A program made the translations under genes and the position numbers. A stretch of 64,000 bases of DNA from Ephydatia muelleri (Eukaryota > Porifera > Demospongiae > Spongillida > Spongillidae). This document shows, piece by piece, positions 10,770 through 22,960 of this stretch. The notes beneath the pieces were generated by a model. It made no database searches. It was not told where the DNA came from and saw nothing but the letters and a program-made list of their open reading frames with translations. The number at the start of each line of letters is the position of its first letter. Within the stretch, counting starts at the first letter, position 1. The DNA lies in the NCBI GenBank assembly GCA_013339895.1, contig JABACO010000006.1:7230298-7294297 (forward strand). The letters are read 5' to 3'.

Positions 10770-11640
10770 CCATTGTAAAATGTAAGGTCACCTATATTAA
10801 CAAAATTCGACCCCCCCTTTCCTGAAGGTTGCGTACGCCCATGTTGAACCTAATGAGCTTCATGCCTCTATAATGTGGTGGTTAGGGTTGGACACCTCTG
10901 GTGGTTCTCTGTGTCCTGTCTGCTCTCAGAATACCCTGGACCCACTTGGGTACCACGCTACCACATCACTCATGGAGGTGATCGACATAACCTGTTGCGG
11001 GATGTTGTGGCTAACCTTTTTCATCAGGCCGACATGGGAGTCACAGTAGAGGCGGGCTATGGCCTTACACATGATAATAGCCGCTCACGCCCAGCAGATG
11101 TCCTGGCAACAAGATGGGAAAAGGGTTTGCCCGCAGCTTTGGATATAACAGTGACATTCCCACTTAATCCTGCCATCCTTGATGAGTCTTGTTCAACAGC
11201 TGGAGTAGCTGCAGCAGCTGCAGAGTCCCGCAAACATGTTGCTAACGACCCTAAGTGCTTTGAGCTGGGGTGGACCTGTGTTTCCATTGCAATTGGCTGT
11301 AGAAACCTATGGGAATTGGGGGGTGGAGGCCCAAGAGACATTTTCCCGCCTAGCCTCTCTACTTGCTGCAAGGCACAGTGTGTCATAATCAAAGGCAACA
11401 GCTGACATTTATGGTCGCTTAAACCTGACCCTAACCAGGTCTGTGGCATAGGGCTATCCTGGCCAGGGGTCTAAGGCCAGAATAGATGTTGCGGTGCTCA
11501 TATTGAACTCTGTAGTGTAAAGCATTGTGTAATGTAATTGCAATAATAATTTGCATATTTATTCGCCATTTAATATTGATCAATAAATAATTGAATGATT
11601 TCCGGCAGATGACGCAAGGTATTAAGCAATGACATTCGTG

Positions 11641-12030
11641 TATGAATACAAGCGCGGTAGAAATGACATTCTTCCTAAAGACCAATCAAGACCAGCAGAC
11701 ATTCTAGTGCCAAACTGGTCCCTCTCACGCCCAACTGCATTTGACATAAAGGTCATCAATCCGCTTAATTTGCAATTTATACAAGAAGCGGCTCAAACCT
11801 GTGGTCATGCAGCTGAGATGGGAGAATAGGCCAAGCACTCAAGAAATGATGAGGCATGTGCCCTTAGAGGATGTTCATGCATCCCTTTGGTTGTAGAAGT
11901 GTTTGGGGGCAATGAAGCTATCAATGTACTTTTAACCATATCCAAAAAGGACACACCTCACCCTCATGAGGCAGAATGCCAGGGCAATTTTGCCCAGATG
12001 TATCTCACCAAACACCTGCTGTGACTTTTA
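11641..12030 (+). pseudogene. R2-like C-terminal endonuclease fragment
   Basis: The frame reads QSRPADILVPNWSLSRPTAF, then DIKVINPLNLQFI and AAEMGE, with an in-frame stop at 11827-11829. It continues as AKHSRNDEACALRGCSCIPL and VVEVFGGNEAINVL. The RPADIL and FDIKV blocks are the equivalent of the endonuclease core in the 8500-11420 element but from a different subfamily. This fragment likely pairs with the RT piece at 6660-7093 by family, not by position. Only the C-terminal part is present. Confidence 0.68.
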
Positions 12031-12165
12031 GTTATTTGTGGTGCTTATGTTTTAAATTGCAGTTCTATATTTTACATACACGTAGCCGTGTCATTTGAAT
12101 TTTAATAAATGATTCTAGTTAAACAGTGGTTAATGGAGTAATTTTTTTAAGTATATATACATACG

Positions 12166-12247
12166 TCATAATCAGACCGATTATTTAAAATTCAATTTGA
12201 AAAATTTCGCAAGATGACCGCCGATGTATGGGCGATTTCTCGATATG
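12166..12247. mobile_element. Partial copy of MITE family I
   Basis: It matches the right part of the 2813-3140 element: AATCAGACC, AAGATGACCGCC and TGTATGGG, ending in a CGATATG terminus. The left terminus is not found. Confidence 0.45.
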
Positions 12248-12341
12248 TCAGACTGTTTTGTAGTGTCGACTGACGACGCGGAAGCAACCTACAATCTTAG
12301 GCATTTCTCTGAGCATGAAGTTGGGGAAATCCCAAGTGTAG

Positions 12342-12450
12342 TCTCGTGCCCAGACCCAATGCATCGCAGCTGCGAGTGGCCGCTACGCTTGCAAGAGTAG
12401 CGGTGATGTAATCCACCCGCAGCTGCGATGCATTGGGTCTGGGCACGAGA
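12342..12450. mobile_element. Hairpin MITE, family II
   Basis: Arms start TCTCGTGCCCAGACCCAATG at 12342 and end with its inverse at 12450. The arms are about 34 bp, enclosing a secondary hairpin (CGCTAC/GTAGCG). It shares the terminal CCCAGACCCAA motif with 10582-10731 but has a different interior. Confidence 0.8.
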
Positions 12451-12663
12451 ATAGGGACGTGATGGGATGGCCGTGAGCTACGCCATCAATTACTATAGAG
12501 CCACCGATTTACGTCTTCTCTGAGGCTCTCGCGTAATATGGAGAAGATGGCTGATGGAATAGGACTTTCGAATAACTTAAACTGTTTGGCACCTGTCAGA
12601 CCCTCCCTTCATTATTATTCATATGTTTTTATATTCAACCCTATTTCATATCTGTTTGTTGTT

Positions 12664-12786
12664 TTGCCAAACTGGTCCTTATCTCGCTCTGCAGCCTTTG
12701 ATCTTAAGGCCATTCATCAAACTGCTTCACTCAGCCGACATTCTGAAAGCAAGTTTGATCTCTGGGTCTGCCAGCTGCAAAGGTAG
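12664..12786 (+). pseudogene. Short R2-like endonuclease scrap
   Basis: The frame reads LPNWSLSRSAAFDLKAIHQT. This matches the core segment of the 11641-12030 fragment (NWSLSRPTAFDIKVI). Only about 25 residues are recognisable, followed by unrelated sequence. Confidence 0.5.
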
Positions 12787-13167
12787 AGCAAATGGGGTTG
12801 CAATTAACGAGTCACGTGATGAATAATTTGCAACATTGTATTTGTAATTTGCAACGTTTTCACTACTTTAGCTTAATAACTTCACCAAATGGCCTGATGT
12901 AAGATGTTCAGCTACTAAGGAAGCACGCGATTTTGCAGACTTTCTGTTTGTTCCTCTAGATATTACTCTGTTGCAATCAGGACAGAGTAATTAATACTGA
13001 AACACTCATTTTAGTGTTGTAAACACAATGGTTTATTTACCATGTTTTACCATTTTCTATACAGCAAACAACACCATAGTTTTTTAAAACACATCATTGA
13101 TACTGTACGTTGTTGTAAACATTACAACAAATTACAACATACGAGTGACGAACCATGTGTAAGCTAT

Positions 13168-13281
13168 TACATTTGGGATCTGCATGTTAGTACGATCATG
13201 TACTTCTTTCCACGTTCTGTGCAAGGCAGTGGACCAACAATATCCATGCCAATCTGTTTCAACTTTGGCTGTAGGCACAGG
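13168..13281 (-). pseudogene. Integrase-core fragment
   Basis: The minus-strand frame reads LQPKLKQIGMDIVGPLPCTE, then RGKKYMIVLT. This is the start of a retroviral-type integrase core, with the first catalytic Asp in GMDIVGPL. An AG acceptor-like TGCTGCAG lies immediately upstream. No second Asp or Glu motif follows. It could derive from a Ty3/gypsy or a Ginger-like element. Confidence 0.5.
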
Positions 13282-15054
13282 CTGCAGCAGAATTATCAAG
13301 ATTTGTTGAATATTTGCTCACAATTTCAATTAATACCATGCATGCTTGCAGTTAAAAAAAAACTAACATTGTGTAATACAGCTGCTTGCTAGCTGATTCT
13401 AACACTGAGTTACAGATGTTTAGAAGCTCTGCGTTCAGTTCAGCGAGAAGGGACCTAACGCTTGTTTTGTTTTGTTTTTTTTTCATGCAAGATGTCACAT
13501 TCTAGAAGTCTAAAATGTCCTCTACACATTGCCTCTTACGCTGAGAATAGTATCTGTCATGGAGTTGTAGGGCTCTGAATTTGTAATTTGCCATACATTT
13601 CAGCGCAAGCGTTGTTACATTTCTATTGCGCGTACTGGAAATTTTGCATTAGGTCCCTTTTCGCGGAATCGATCCCATATGTAAATATAAATTTGACAGT
13701 CAATGCTAACACTTCCCTTTTCCCTCCTAAAATGGTTTTTATAGTAGTAATTCAGTAGGAAATACGTCTTACAATACACTGACAATATCAATTCTAAATC
13801 GAACTCAATTCAAAGTATAGTTTCATTTTTCAGCTACTAATCATTAATAGCAATAAACGCGGCATGTTTCTGACAATTTATTTTGTGTGGTGCAGTAATA
13901 TACTTTTCATCTGTTGTGGTGCCATCTTTATTTTCCTTAAAAAAAAAAAAAAAAGCTATAACAAGCCAATTACTTTTGGAGATGTGGAATTATTCACGTG
14001 CGTTTATATTTGTAAAATTAGACTACAGCTTAAGAGTTGCAATGAGATTCATATCCAGAAATGGCCCATACATACGCGATCATCCTGTTGTTTTTTTCCA
14101 CATTGAATTTCAAACATGTTTAAAAATCAATTTGATTACAATATGCGTTATTCATGAAAAAATTACAACATTAAGCACCCTTTGACTAAAATCAAGATAT
14201 TTAAATTAATTTCAACCACGCATAATTTATTCATAGATGATGCAAGATATTTAAATATCATGTTAATACCTATTAATAATTCATGACGTCTACGACGAAA
14301 CTTTGGCTCACGTGTACGTGTAACATTGATTTAAATTAAATAGTAAAATAACGTAAGTCTATAATACAGCGTCTGCGCGAGTTTGTGGCTACTGCGGTAC
14401 GCCCACCGTCCACGCATATGTGCATGGTTTGAAAAGTCAGTGAGTTCATAAATAAATCATGCAACGCATGCCGATAGGGACTGACCAAACATTCAGAAAT
14501 CATGTGTGCACACAATAAATCTGTTATGCCTCACGGCAGTGTGCAATGTGATCTGTTGTTTTAATTTATCCTTGTCTACTTGAACCAGCTAGTAGCTCTA
14601 ACCAAGGATTATTAACTATTACAATCCTTGCTCGAACCCAGTGGGATATGTCTCATGTCATTCTCTTTGTCAGTAGGCATTACTTTCAAAGTAATTGTAG
14701 GTTTCAACGCTTATACGTAAGTTCTATTAGTATACATGAGAAAACTCGGCGATTTTTATATAGAATCTATTGCCTTAACCTCTGACAACGCTCAGTTACA
14801 ATTTCCACGCTTTTCTTGTTCATTTCACTAGTTACGAGTGCATGCATGCATTGCGATACATGCGGTTGATGGTGCATGAATATAATAGGGTTTAGGGTTT
14901 AGGGCCGCGCCAAAGGCGCGAGGGACCAGGTCAATTTGCACCCGGAATCCGAATCCAGTGTCAAAAAGCACTCGTCTTACACTAAAATTTTTTAGCAATG
15001 TTGTGGCTGTCAACGACCACTAGGACGAGGGCGCCTTCGGCGCCATATTGAATT
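13282..15054. other. Mostly gene-free AT-rich stretch
   Basis: No gene is supported. An inverted MITE family I terminus lies at 14050 (CATATCCAGAAATGGCCCAT). Two telomere-like GGGTTTA repeats lie at 14887-14902, next to a GGCGCGCC-type inverted pair. The rest is AT-rich. Confidence 0.45.
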
Positions 15055-15677
15055 TCCTGAAGGTTTAATCAGGTTGCAAGGTATTGTCCAGTGTTGCATC
15101 AGTATTTAGTTGATGGATAGAGTAACCTCACTGGGTGAGTATTTTGGATTGGACAACCACACAGTAGAAAGTAACAAAAGTACCAAACATGGGTCATTAA
15201 CACTGAGCTATACTATGTGAGTGAAGTTGTTGGCTCATCCTTCCATGACAACGTGACATTCTCTTTAGTGACAAACAGGCATATAAGCAGATTGCTTCCA
15301 TGGCATGAGAATAATACTTTTGAAACATACAAATGACTAGCATTAAAATACTAAGCTCTAACAGAAAGCATGTGAATGTTTTTCAAAGCTAGTCAACAGT
15401 ACACCCACCTACAACACCAATTTTATTTTTAGAAACTGTATAAATTTGCATGAAACAACCAAATAAGAATTCACTGACACTTGAAGATCATCTCAACATT
15501 ACATTTCAATCTGCGAATTAGGTGGTATTATTTTTACAAGTCATGCCCAGTTGTAAGCGCTAAAGAGGCATCCTGATGTCGGTAAAACTGCTCACTCTCT
15601 TAATGAACAACGTTGGTTTTAAAACTGATTAGACTTAGCACACACCACATATTTTAAACACAAGTCACCATGACACA
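15055..15677. repeat. 0.6-kb direct repeat, left copy
   Basis: It begins CCTGAAGGTTTAATCAGG and ends near AGTCACCATGACACA. It is nearly identical to 19866-20477 in the same orientation. Both copies lack open frames. The TG...CA ends resemble an LTR, but the enclosed DNA has no gag or pol and no matching target duplication, so an LTR origin is not supported. Confidence 0.85.
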
Positions 15678-16262
15678 CAAATACACATACATACCAGTTG
15701 AGAGCCATATCTACAGTTCCTATGACATTGAATAATGTTGAAAAGAATGCTAAACAGTTCGGCACTTTGTTTCACACACACATCGGTAGCTAAACAGCAC
15801 ACTAAGAAGCCTTACAATATTAGTAGGAGCTATAGGCAGTATACACGCGGGTTCTCTAGTATTACGGGCATATACCAGTTAGCTATTAATGTAGAGCTAG
15901 CTGGAAGGATCTATAGTTTGCTTGATGCATGGACTGCACCATGTGTGCGTGTACCCGTTTCGTACACTGTATACCAATAGGCACCCAGTCGTTCGTGCCT
16001 TTAACTCACCAACGAAGACATTCTCCAGTGTGGTTTTGTACTACGTAAGGCGAATCTCGATCCAGTCCACAACATGTAGCAAGAACGCTAATTGGTGAAG
16101 TGTAACTAGTGCGCATGGATTGATTGGAGGCATGACCTTGGCACGTGGCACTTGCTTGGCCAACTAGAACATTCTAGAACACTCATCACTTAGTATATAT
16201 ACATATGTGTGCATTCAATTACCATTATGATGACAGTTGTTGAGCTCTGATCTAATAGTAGT

Positions 16263-16437
16263 TACACACACACAAACAAAAACACACACAAACACACATG
16301 CACCCGCACATCACACACAACACACACAAATACGCACACATACACAAACACACATAAACACACACACAAACAAAATCACACACAAACACACACATACAAA
16401 CATACACGCATACAAACACGCATACAAACACACAAAC
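16263..16437. repeat. CA-rich microsatellite
   Basis: Imperfect CACACAAACA repeats. It adjoins the left inverted arm at 16441 in the same way as the TG tracts adjoin the right arms. Confidence 0.9.
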
Positions 16438-16440
16438 AAT

Positions 16441-16590
16441 GGATACTCCAAAAACTCAAGGCTTTGGAACCAACACACACATCACATACCAACAACCTAA
16501 ATGTAATACTTTGCCATAGTTTGAATGTAATTGATTATAATCCCATTTCTGACTTAAAGGTACACTCTTACAAGACCCCTGAGGCTGTAC
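16441..16590. repeat. Left inverted arm of Tc1/mariner-type element
   Basis: This is the reverse complement of 18744-18880 and of 19600-19735. Shared landmarks are GTAATACTTTGCCATAG, CTCAAGGCTTTGG and GTACACTCTTAC. Together with the CA/TG tracts it forms long inverted termini around the transposase relic at 17272-18214. Confidence 0.75.
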
Positions 16591-17271
16591 ATGTGTGTTC
16601 AGGATCTCCTGAAAGTCTGTAGAAATAGGATTCCTGTTAGGGTTTTGGCACTTCCTTTGTGATGAGATTGGTGTGGGATATAGATTTCGCTAGATGGTTA
16701 GCATTTGTATACAAGTAACTGGAATGTGTGTATTAGTCTTTTTGAAACCTATAGTGGTAAAACAGGCAGTATATCTTTCACAGGAAGATAATAAAATTGA
16801 CTACAGCTGCATAAATCTGAATGCGAAATCTATATCCCACACCAATCTCATAATGTATCAGGAGGTATTGCCTTACTGCTGTGTAAGATGAGTTTGTATG
16901 GGTTGTTTGAGAAAGCCAGCTGGATTGTTAGCATTCACTAAGGGTGTCTAGACATTCTCAGTAGACTGTCTGTTCAAACCATAATTAAGGCATTGTTGTA
17001 GTGTTTGTATTGAGTCAAATAATTGATGAGCATATTTGTCCTTGGAGAAGAGTACATGTAGAAGGAATGGTTGGTATGTTGATTGCGATTAAGGATCACT
17101 TTTAGAATGGATTTTTGTCTCCCAACCAATGAAAATGCATTGATAGAAGTAGTTAACCAATAGGAAAGCAGGAATAGTTGTCCAATACAAATGCAGGGAT
17201 TGTTATCCAATCAAAATGTACCAAAAAAGTAGATTAAGGGGTATACATTTTCACTATGCTTGAAAATGCCA

Positions 17272-18214
17272 TGAGTACCAAGACTGTCAATTGAACAAAG
17301 AGTTGCCATTGTGAGGCTGTACTTTTCTAATGGAAAGAATGCCTATCTTACTGTAAGATTGTTCCGGAGGGAGCACCCTAATTACAGGACACTATGCAGT
17401 AGCACAATTCTGAGGGTGGTACCCAAATTTGTAGAGCATGGCACAGTGCAGGATAGGCTGAAAACAAACTATGGAAGAAAGAAAACTGTTCAGGTGCCAA
17501 GGAACGTTGGCATCATTGCTCAGAAAATGCAGCAGACCCCAACTCTGAGCATAAGAAAAGACCCTGACGATGAAGGCCTATAGACGGCCTCTAGTACAGG
17601 CTCTATTGCCAGGTGACATTGACAAGGGAGTCAAGTGGGCAGAAGATTACCTTGAAGCAGCTGAGAGGGACTTCACCTGCCCTACATCTTGTGGACGGAT
17701 GAAGCAATCTTTCACTTGGATGGACATGTTAAGAGGCATAATATGGTCAGTCCAGAACCCACATGCTTTGATGGAATGCAGCAATCAGAAGAAAGCTGGT
17801 GTGATGATCTGGGCTGGGCTGATCAAAGACCATATCATTGGCCCCTTCTTCATCAATGGAAGTGTCACAGGGCAAGTGTACCTTCAACTACAACAGCAGA
17901 GAGTGTGGCCAGCTCTGCAAGCTATCAAGGGGGAAGATGAGGAATTTGTTGTTTTCCAGCATGATGGAGCCTCAGCTCATTATGAACCCGTGTTAGAGCC
18001 TGGTTGGATGGAAAGCTTGAGGACAGGTGGATGGGCAGAGGGGGACCCATACTATGGCCAGCACGAAGTCCTGATCTATCTCCATTGGATGTCTGGCTTT
18101 GGGGTTACCTGAAAATCAAAGTGTATGCAAATGTCATTGGACGAACTAAGACAGGCAATCCCTGATGAGATGCAGGCCATTCCTGCCACGATGGTCCACA
18201 GTGTGATACTGGTA
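17272..18214 (+). pseudogene. Tc1/mariner-type transposase, degraded
   Basis: The N-terminal helix-turn-helix frame reads LSIEQRVAIVRLYFSNGKNA and continues to about 17580. The catalytic core is scattered over several frames. The first Asp is in TDEAIFHLDGHVKRHNMV (about 17691). GVMIWAGLIKDHIIGPFFIN follows at about 17790. The second Asp is in FVVFQHDGASAHY (about 17950). The third acidic residue is in SPDLSPLDVWLWGYLK (about 18067), an Asp. This is the DDE_3 type found in the IS630/Tc1/mariner group, with D at the third position. Several indels between motifs leave no long frame, so the element is inactive. Confidence 0.8.
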
Positions 18215-18512
18215 GTGCGTAAGGCAGGATTACTGCTCTCAGTTGATGGGCTGCAGTTAGGATCACGACATAATTGACATTACTAACCTTGATAACATTG
18301 TACATGTACCTGTTTAGTCTCATAATGTTGTTATACTTCTCAATGTGGTTGAATGCACACAGTAAGCATATACAGTAGTAGTGCATACATGGGTAACTAT
18401 GCAGACTCATCCATAATATTTGGCGAGAAGACAACTTATTACTGCTATAAAAATCTGATAAACAGCTTGATCATTATGTTAAGTGAAATTGAAATACAGT
18501 GATTTGAATTTG

Positions 18513-18643
18513 TGTGTGTGTATTTGTATGTGTGTGTGTTTGTGTGTGTTTGTGTTTTTTGTTTGTGTGTTTGCATTTTTGTGTGTGTTGTTTGTGTTTT
18601 GTGTTTTTTTTGTTTTTGTGTTTGTGTGTTTGTGTATGTGTGT
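18513..18643. repeat. TG-rich microsatellite
   Basis: Imperfect TGTGTTTG repeats. They are followed by the TAAGGATGTAAT landmark that also follows the 18883-19440 tract. Confidence 0.9.
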
Positions 18644-18880
18644 GTAAGGATGTAATGTTTTAAGGTTATTTCTGCATGGGGTGTGACAATGTGGAAGAGA
18701 TGATTAGCTATGCGTAGTTTACATCTAAAGGCACTGCATCAGACACTAGTAAGAGTGTATGTTTAAGTCAGTAATGGGATTATAACTGATTACATTCAAA
18801 CTATGGCAAAATATTACTTAAGGTGTTGGTATGTGTTGTATGTGTTGATTAGAAAGCCTTGGGTTTTTGGAGCATCCATC
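18644..18880. repeat. Right inverted arm, copy 1
   Basis: Starts TAAGGATGTAAT and carries GACACTAGTAAGAGTGTA and CTATGGCAAAATATTAC. It is inverted relative to 16441-16590 and repeated directly at 19441-19735. Confidence 0.75.
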
Positions 18881-18882
18881 GT

Positions 18883-19735
<853 letters not shown>

Positions 19736-19865
19736 AAATTGCAAACAACTGCTGGAAGAGAGGTAGCTAGCTATATGTGATGTGTGTTGTAATAGCTCTT
19801 GGTGTGAATTTAAAATGCACTGCCCTGTTTATGCGAGAATGTGATGGGTATAACATATTTGGTAG

Positions 19866-20477
19866 CCTGAAGGTTTAATCAGGTTGCAAGGTATTGTCCA
19901 GTTTTGCATCAGTATTTAGTTCATGGGTAGGGTAACCTCACTGGGTGAGTATTTTGGATTGGACAACCACACAGTAGAAAGTAACAAAAGTACCAAACAT
20001 GGGTTTTTAACACTGAGCTATATTTTGTGAGTGAAGTTGTTGGCTCATCCTTCCATGACAAAGTGACTATCTCTTTAGTGACAAACAGGAATATAAGCAG
20101 ATTGCTTCCATGGCATGAGAATAATACTTTTGAAACACGCAAATGACTAGTATTAAAATACTAAGCTCTAACAGAAAGCATATGAATGTTTTTCAAAGCT
20201 ATTCAACAGTACACCCACCTACAACACCCCAAAAAAATTCTAGAAACTGTATAAATTTGCTTGAAACACCAAATAAGAATTCACTGACACTTGAAGATCA
20301 TCTCAACATTACATTTCAATCTGTGAAATAGGTGGTATTATTTTTACAAGTCATGCCCAGTTGTAAGCGCTAAAGAGGCATCCTGATGTCTGTGAAACTG
20401 CTCACTCTCTTACTTAATGAACAACGTTGGTTTTAAAACTGATTACACTTAGCTCACACCACACGAGTCACCATGAC
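19866..20477. repeat. 0.6-kb direct repeat, right copy
   Basis: Nearly identical to 15055-15677, with a few substitutions and small indels. It flanks the Tc1/mariner composite on its right side. Confidence 0.85.
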
Positions 20478-21265
20478 ACAAAAAATGAAATCTTCAATGT
20501 AATAGTATATATTTTTGCACAGTTTGCACCTTCTACACGTATAAATGAGGTGGCAAATGTTTTATAACTTGCGGTTAGTTAATAAAATTCAAGAGTAACC
20601 ATTTTTCATACATTTAAATCGGGTGTAAGTCTAACTTTATTTTGAATACATCCGAACCATTAGTACTTATAAATTTAACACAAATTCAAACCACACTACC
20701 CCTATGTACTAGCAATGGAACACATGCTATAGGATGTCTTTTTGAACACCATCACTTTCCTGGTGACCGCTGGTTTCTGCATATGTATGAACAGGAGGCA
20801 ATATACGGTAGAAGCCGCGCGGGGGGATATTATAAAATTTTGCGGTCATTATTCACGATTGAGGCATGCGCTCCCAAACGACAGGCTTGGTGCAAAATAA
20901 TTTGCGAGTCAGCTAAAACTGTATACGTGCTGACCACGCGTAACAAGTGTTGTGACAAAAGCAGTCCCACGCACGCTGCAGGCAAATTAGTATAATTTTT
21001 CAAATGGTCTTGAAGAATTCTTTGGTAAGAGTAAACATATGTGTTTAGTGTTACAAAGAAATCTTCCAGACCATTTGTAACTGATATTAATCTGAAGCGG
21101 TGACCATGATGAGCTTCAAAATAGTATGCTTTTTTAAATAGTCTTGAAGAATTCTTTGGTAACAGTAAACACATATATGCGTCTCTACGAATTAATAATT
21201 TATAATTACATGCAGTTATTGAATCGATTATGTATAATGCAAGATCGCTCCTTTTTTTCATGACC
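20478..21265. other. No supported gene; local duplication
   Basis: The open frame at 20642-20995 has no recognisable motif. A segment reading GTCTTGAAGAATTCTTTGGTAA occurs at about 21008 and again at about 21142, each followed by a similar AGTAAACA(C)AT run. This is a diverged duplication about 135 bp apart. Confidence 0.5.
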
Positions 21266-21299
21266 ATCTCTATAACAACTAAGTACAGACCACAGCATG

Positions 21300-21595
21300 A
21301 CCCGCCTGGCTGACGTTGTGGTTCTTGGGCAGAAGAAAAGCATCAGATGTGTCCATCACCTCACTGCTAAATCCTATCTCTGTTGGAAGCGGGAGGGAGG
21401 GTTGGCCACAGCTGCTGGCCAGGCCACTGAGTCAAGGAAGCACCAATCCAATGACCCTACATGCTCATAAATAGGGTGGGTATGTGTCCCTATGCTGGTT
21501 GAAACATATGGGGGTTGGGTAAAGGAAGCCAGGAAGCCATCGCCATCAGAATAACTCCTCCACTATGGAGCTGAATCTTGTATTTATGTTACTAT
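21300..21595 (+). pseudogene. R2-like C-terminal fragment
   Basis: The frame reads TAAGQATESRKHQSNDPTCS, a stop, then IGWVCVPMLVETYGGW. This matches the tail of the endonuclease region in the 8500-11420 element (AAESRKHVANDPKCFELGW). Upstream sequence is off-frame. It is dead. Confidence 0.6.
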
Positions 21596-21621
21596 TGTCA
21601 CGTGTTGTATTACCTGTTATA

Positions 21622-22010
21622 TTAATAAAAAACGAAATTAATGTAGGGAATAGCGTTAAATGTACATGTACACAATACATAGAAATACTCAAGGGATGTC
21701 CAAGAGGCCAAGGAAGGGTGCTCATCTGCCAGTAAGGCTCTAGCCATGGCCCGAACAAGAGAGAAGTTCAGCCTGCTGTAAATCTCAGTGTTAGCTTTAC
21801 ATTTGTGGGAAGAAGTGATGATGGCCATGTGAGAAGCCAGGTGGGAGAAAGTAAATGGGCCTCTTTTTCCAAATTCCCATAAAGTCTCCACTGCACGTGT
21901 GGTACACACCTAACCCAGCTCTGAACACTTGGGTCATTTACTCTGTGCTTCCTGGCCTCTGATGCCCTTGCTGCAGCCCCTTCAGACAATAAATTACAAA
22001 TACTATACAT
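21622..22010 (-). pseudogene. R2-like C-terminal fragment
   Basis: The minus-strand frames read AARASEARKHRVNDPSVQSW, then CTTRAVETLWEFGKRGPFTF and SRLNFSLVRAMARALLA. The pattern is the same SRKH-NDP, then W, VET-GNWG, then R-N-LVRA order as the R2-like tail, split by one frameshift near 21900. It lies head-to-tail with the next fragment. Confidence 0.65.
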
Positions 22011-22032
22011 GCATGGAACCTTAAAACATAAT

Positions 22033-22655
22033 CTAGGACCTGTATAAAATCCCCCTTGAGTTTGCCCTCATCAGGGAGATGTGTTGCATCAAGTTGAAAG
22101 ATTGCAATGGTAATAAGAATCGCAGCAAAGGCAGTTGAGGGTGGGAGCTCTCTGGCCAGGATGGTGCAGCAATGAGCGCATCAGGGCCATACAGCACTAA
22201 CCTACCATATATCTCAGCCAAAACTACTACCTTGGAGGAAGGCTGGTAAATAGCTAGGTGAGACAACACCCTTGAGAGCTATTAATTGCCATATGTCTCC
22301 ACTGCCAATGGAATGCAGGACCAGCCCAACTGCTGGCATTGGGTCCATTGGAGTGGAGTTTGCAGGCCTCAGCTGCAAGGGCTGCTGCACCAGCCTGACG
22401 ACACAGCTCACCCAAGATGGCAGGACAGAGTGGTGAGGTGATGGTGATGTCTAATGCTGTCAGTTTGCCTATGTCCCAGGCTGTCAGGAGATCTAGTATG
22501 GTCAAGGTTTCAGGGGTGTTTCTCCATACTAAAGGCATGACAAAATAGGTTAAACACCTCATTCCGCAAGCAATTGTGATGCATGTCCACATCATGGTGA
22601 CCAAGAGAGGCAGAATGGGCATTTTGAAAAAAAAAACTGAAGCAACCAACCCCAT
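22033..22655 (-). pseudogene. R2-like endonuclease and tail fragment
   Basis: The minus-strand frame at 22254-22655 contains LLTAWDIGKLTALDITITSP, then LCPAILGELCRQAGAAALAA. This is the endonuclease core (ALDIT) and the following helix. A frameshift leads to LSHLAIYQPSSKVVVLAEIY and SLMRANSRGIL at 22033-22269. The tail is complete to about the natural C-terminus. Upstream sequence ends at a poly-C run (22668-22694). Confidence 0.68.
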
Positions 22656-22719
22656 CTCTCTCCCCTCCCCCCCCCCCCCCCCCCCCCCCCCCCCAAGAAG
22701 GTCTTTTCAGGAAAGATAA

Positions 22720-22960
22720 ATGACCAACTTTTCAATATTTTGTCTTCTCCTGCTAACAGAGCTTGCCTGCTGCTCAGTGTCTGACCCTCATGCAGCTTCC
22801 TGGCTTTCAGCGGTCCTTTCTATTGGTTTGGGCCTGCACTTGGAGCCCAATGAGTACCAGATGGCGATTAGATGGTGGCTTGCCAGAGCAGTCTACTGTA
22901 ATGGTGATGAGAAGGGAGGCCTGGGGACTACCACTGCAATAGCTCAAGGATGTCAATGAG
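22720..22960 (+). pseudogene. R2-like post-RT fragment
   Basis: The frame reads LTELACCSVSDPHAASWLSA, then VLSIGLGLHLEPNEYQMAIR and WWLARAVY. It matches SVSASHAASWLSVTPSLALG in the 8500-11420 element. It shows the uninterrupted GLHLEPNE sequence that the 9325-10843 insertion breaks. It is truncated at both ends and opposite in strand to the adjacent fragments. Confidence 0.7.

Larger units (their letters stand above)
9325..10843. mobile_element. 1.5-kb TIR element inserted in R2-like ORF
   Basis: The ends are inverted: CATGGGCGTACGCA at 9325 and TGCGTACGCCCATG ending at 10843. TTGAA is duplicated at 9320-9324 and 10844-10848. Joining the flanks through one TTGAA restores the reading frame GLHLEPNE, which is also seen in another copy near 22830. 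The interior is non-coding. It holds poly-G and poly-C tracts, a 19-bp tandem repeat at 9668-9762, and three nested hairpins. The TSD could be read as 5 or 6 bp. The superfamily is not certain. Confidence 0.82.
8500..11420 (+). pseudogene. R2-like retroelement, RT 3' part plus endonuclease
   Basis: The RT thumb and post-RT region lie at 8526-8969 (LEILGAPIGDYLYC; LLRLCGNYCRLVHLAR). A frameshift leads to 8965-9324 (LSLGFGGLGLRSLSHHSCAA; LLSVSASHAASWLSVTPSLA). After a 1.5-kb insertion at 9325-10843 the protein resumes at 10849 with a zinc-type segment (CPVC, GGDRHNLLRD). A restriction-like endonuclease core follows (SRPADVLATRWEKG, then ALDITVTFPLNPAIL) to about 11410. The RPAD and ALDIT blocks match the PD-(D/E)XK type endonuclease of R2/NeSL/CRE elements. 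Several frameshifts and stops make it dead. The N-terminal RT fingers and palm are absent. Confidence 0.75.

Noticed and set aside
14886-14905. Telomeric repeat
   Set aside because: Only two GGGTTTA units within ordinary sequence; too short to indicate a chromosome end or interstitial telomere.
20642-20995. 117-residue plus-strand ORF as a gene
   Set aside because: No motif, no splice or promoter support, and a long frame on the opposite strand over part of it.
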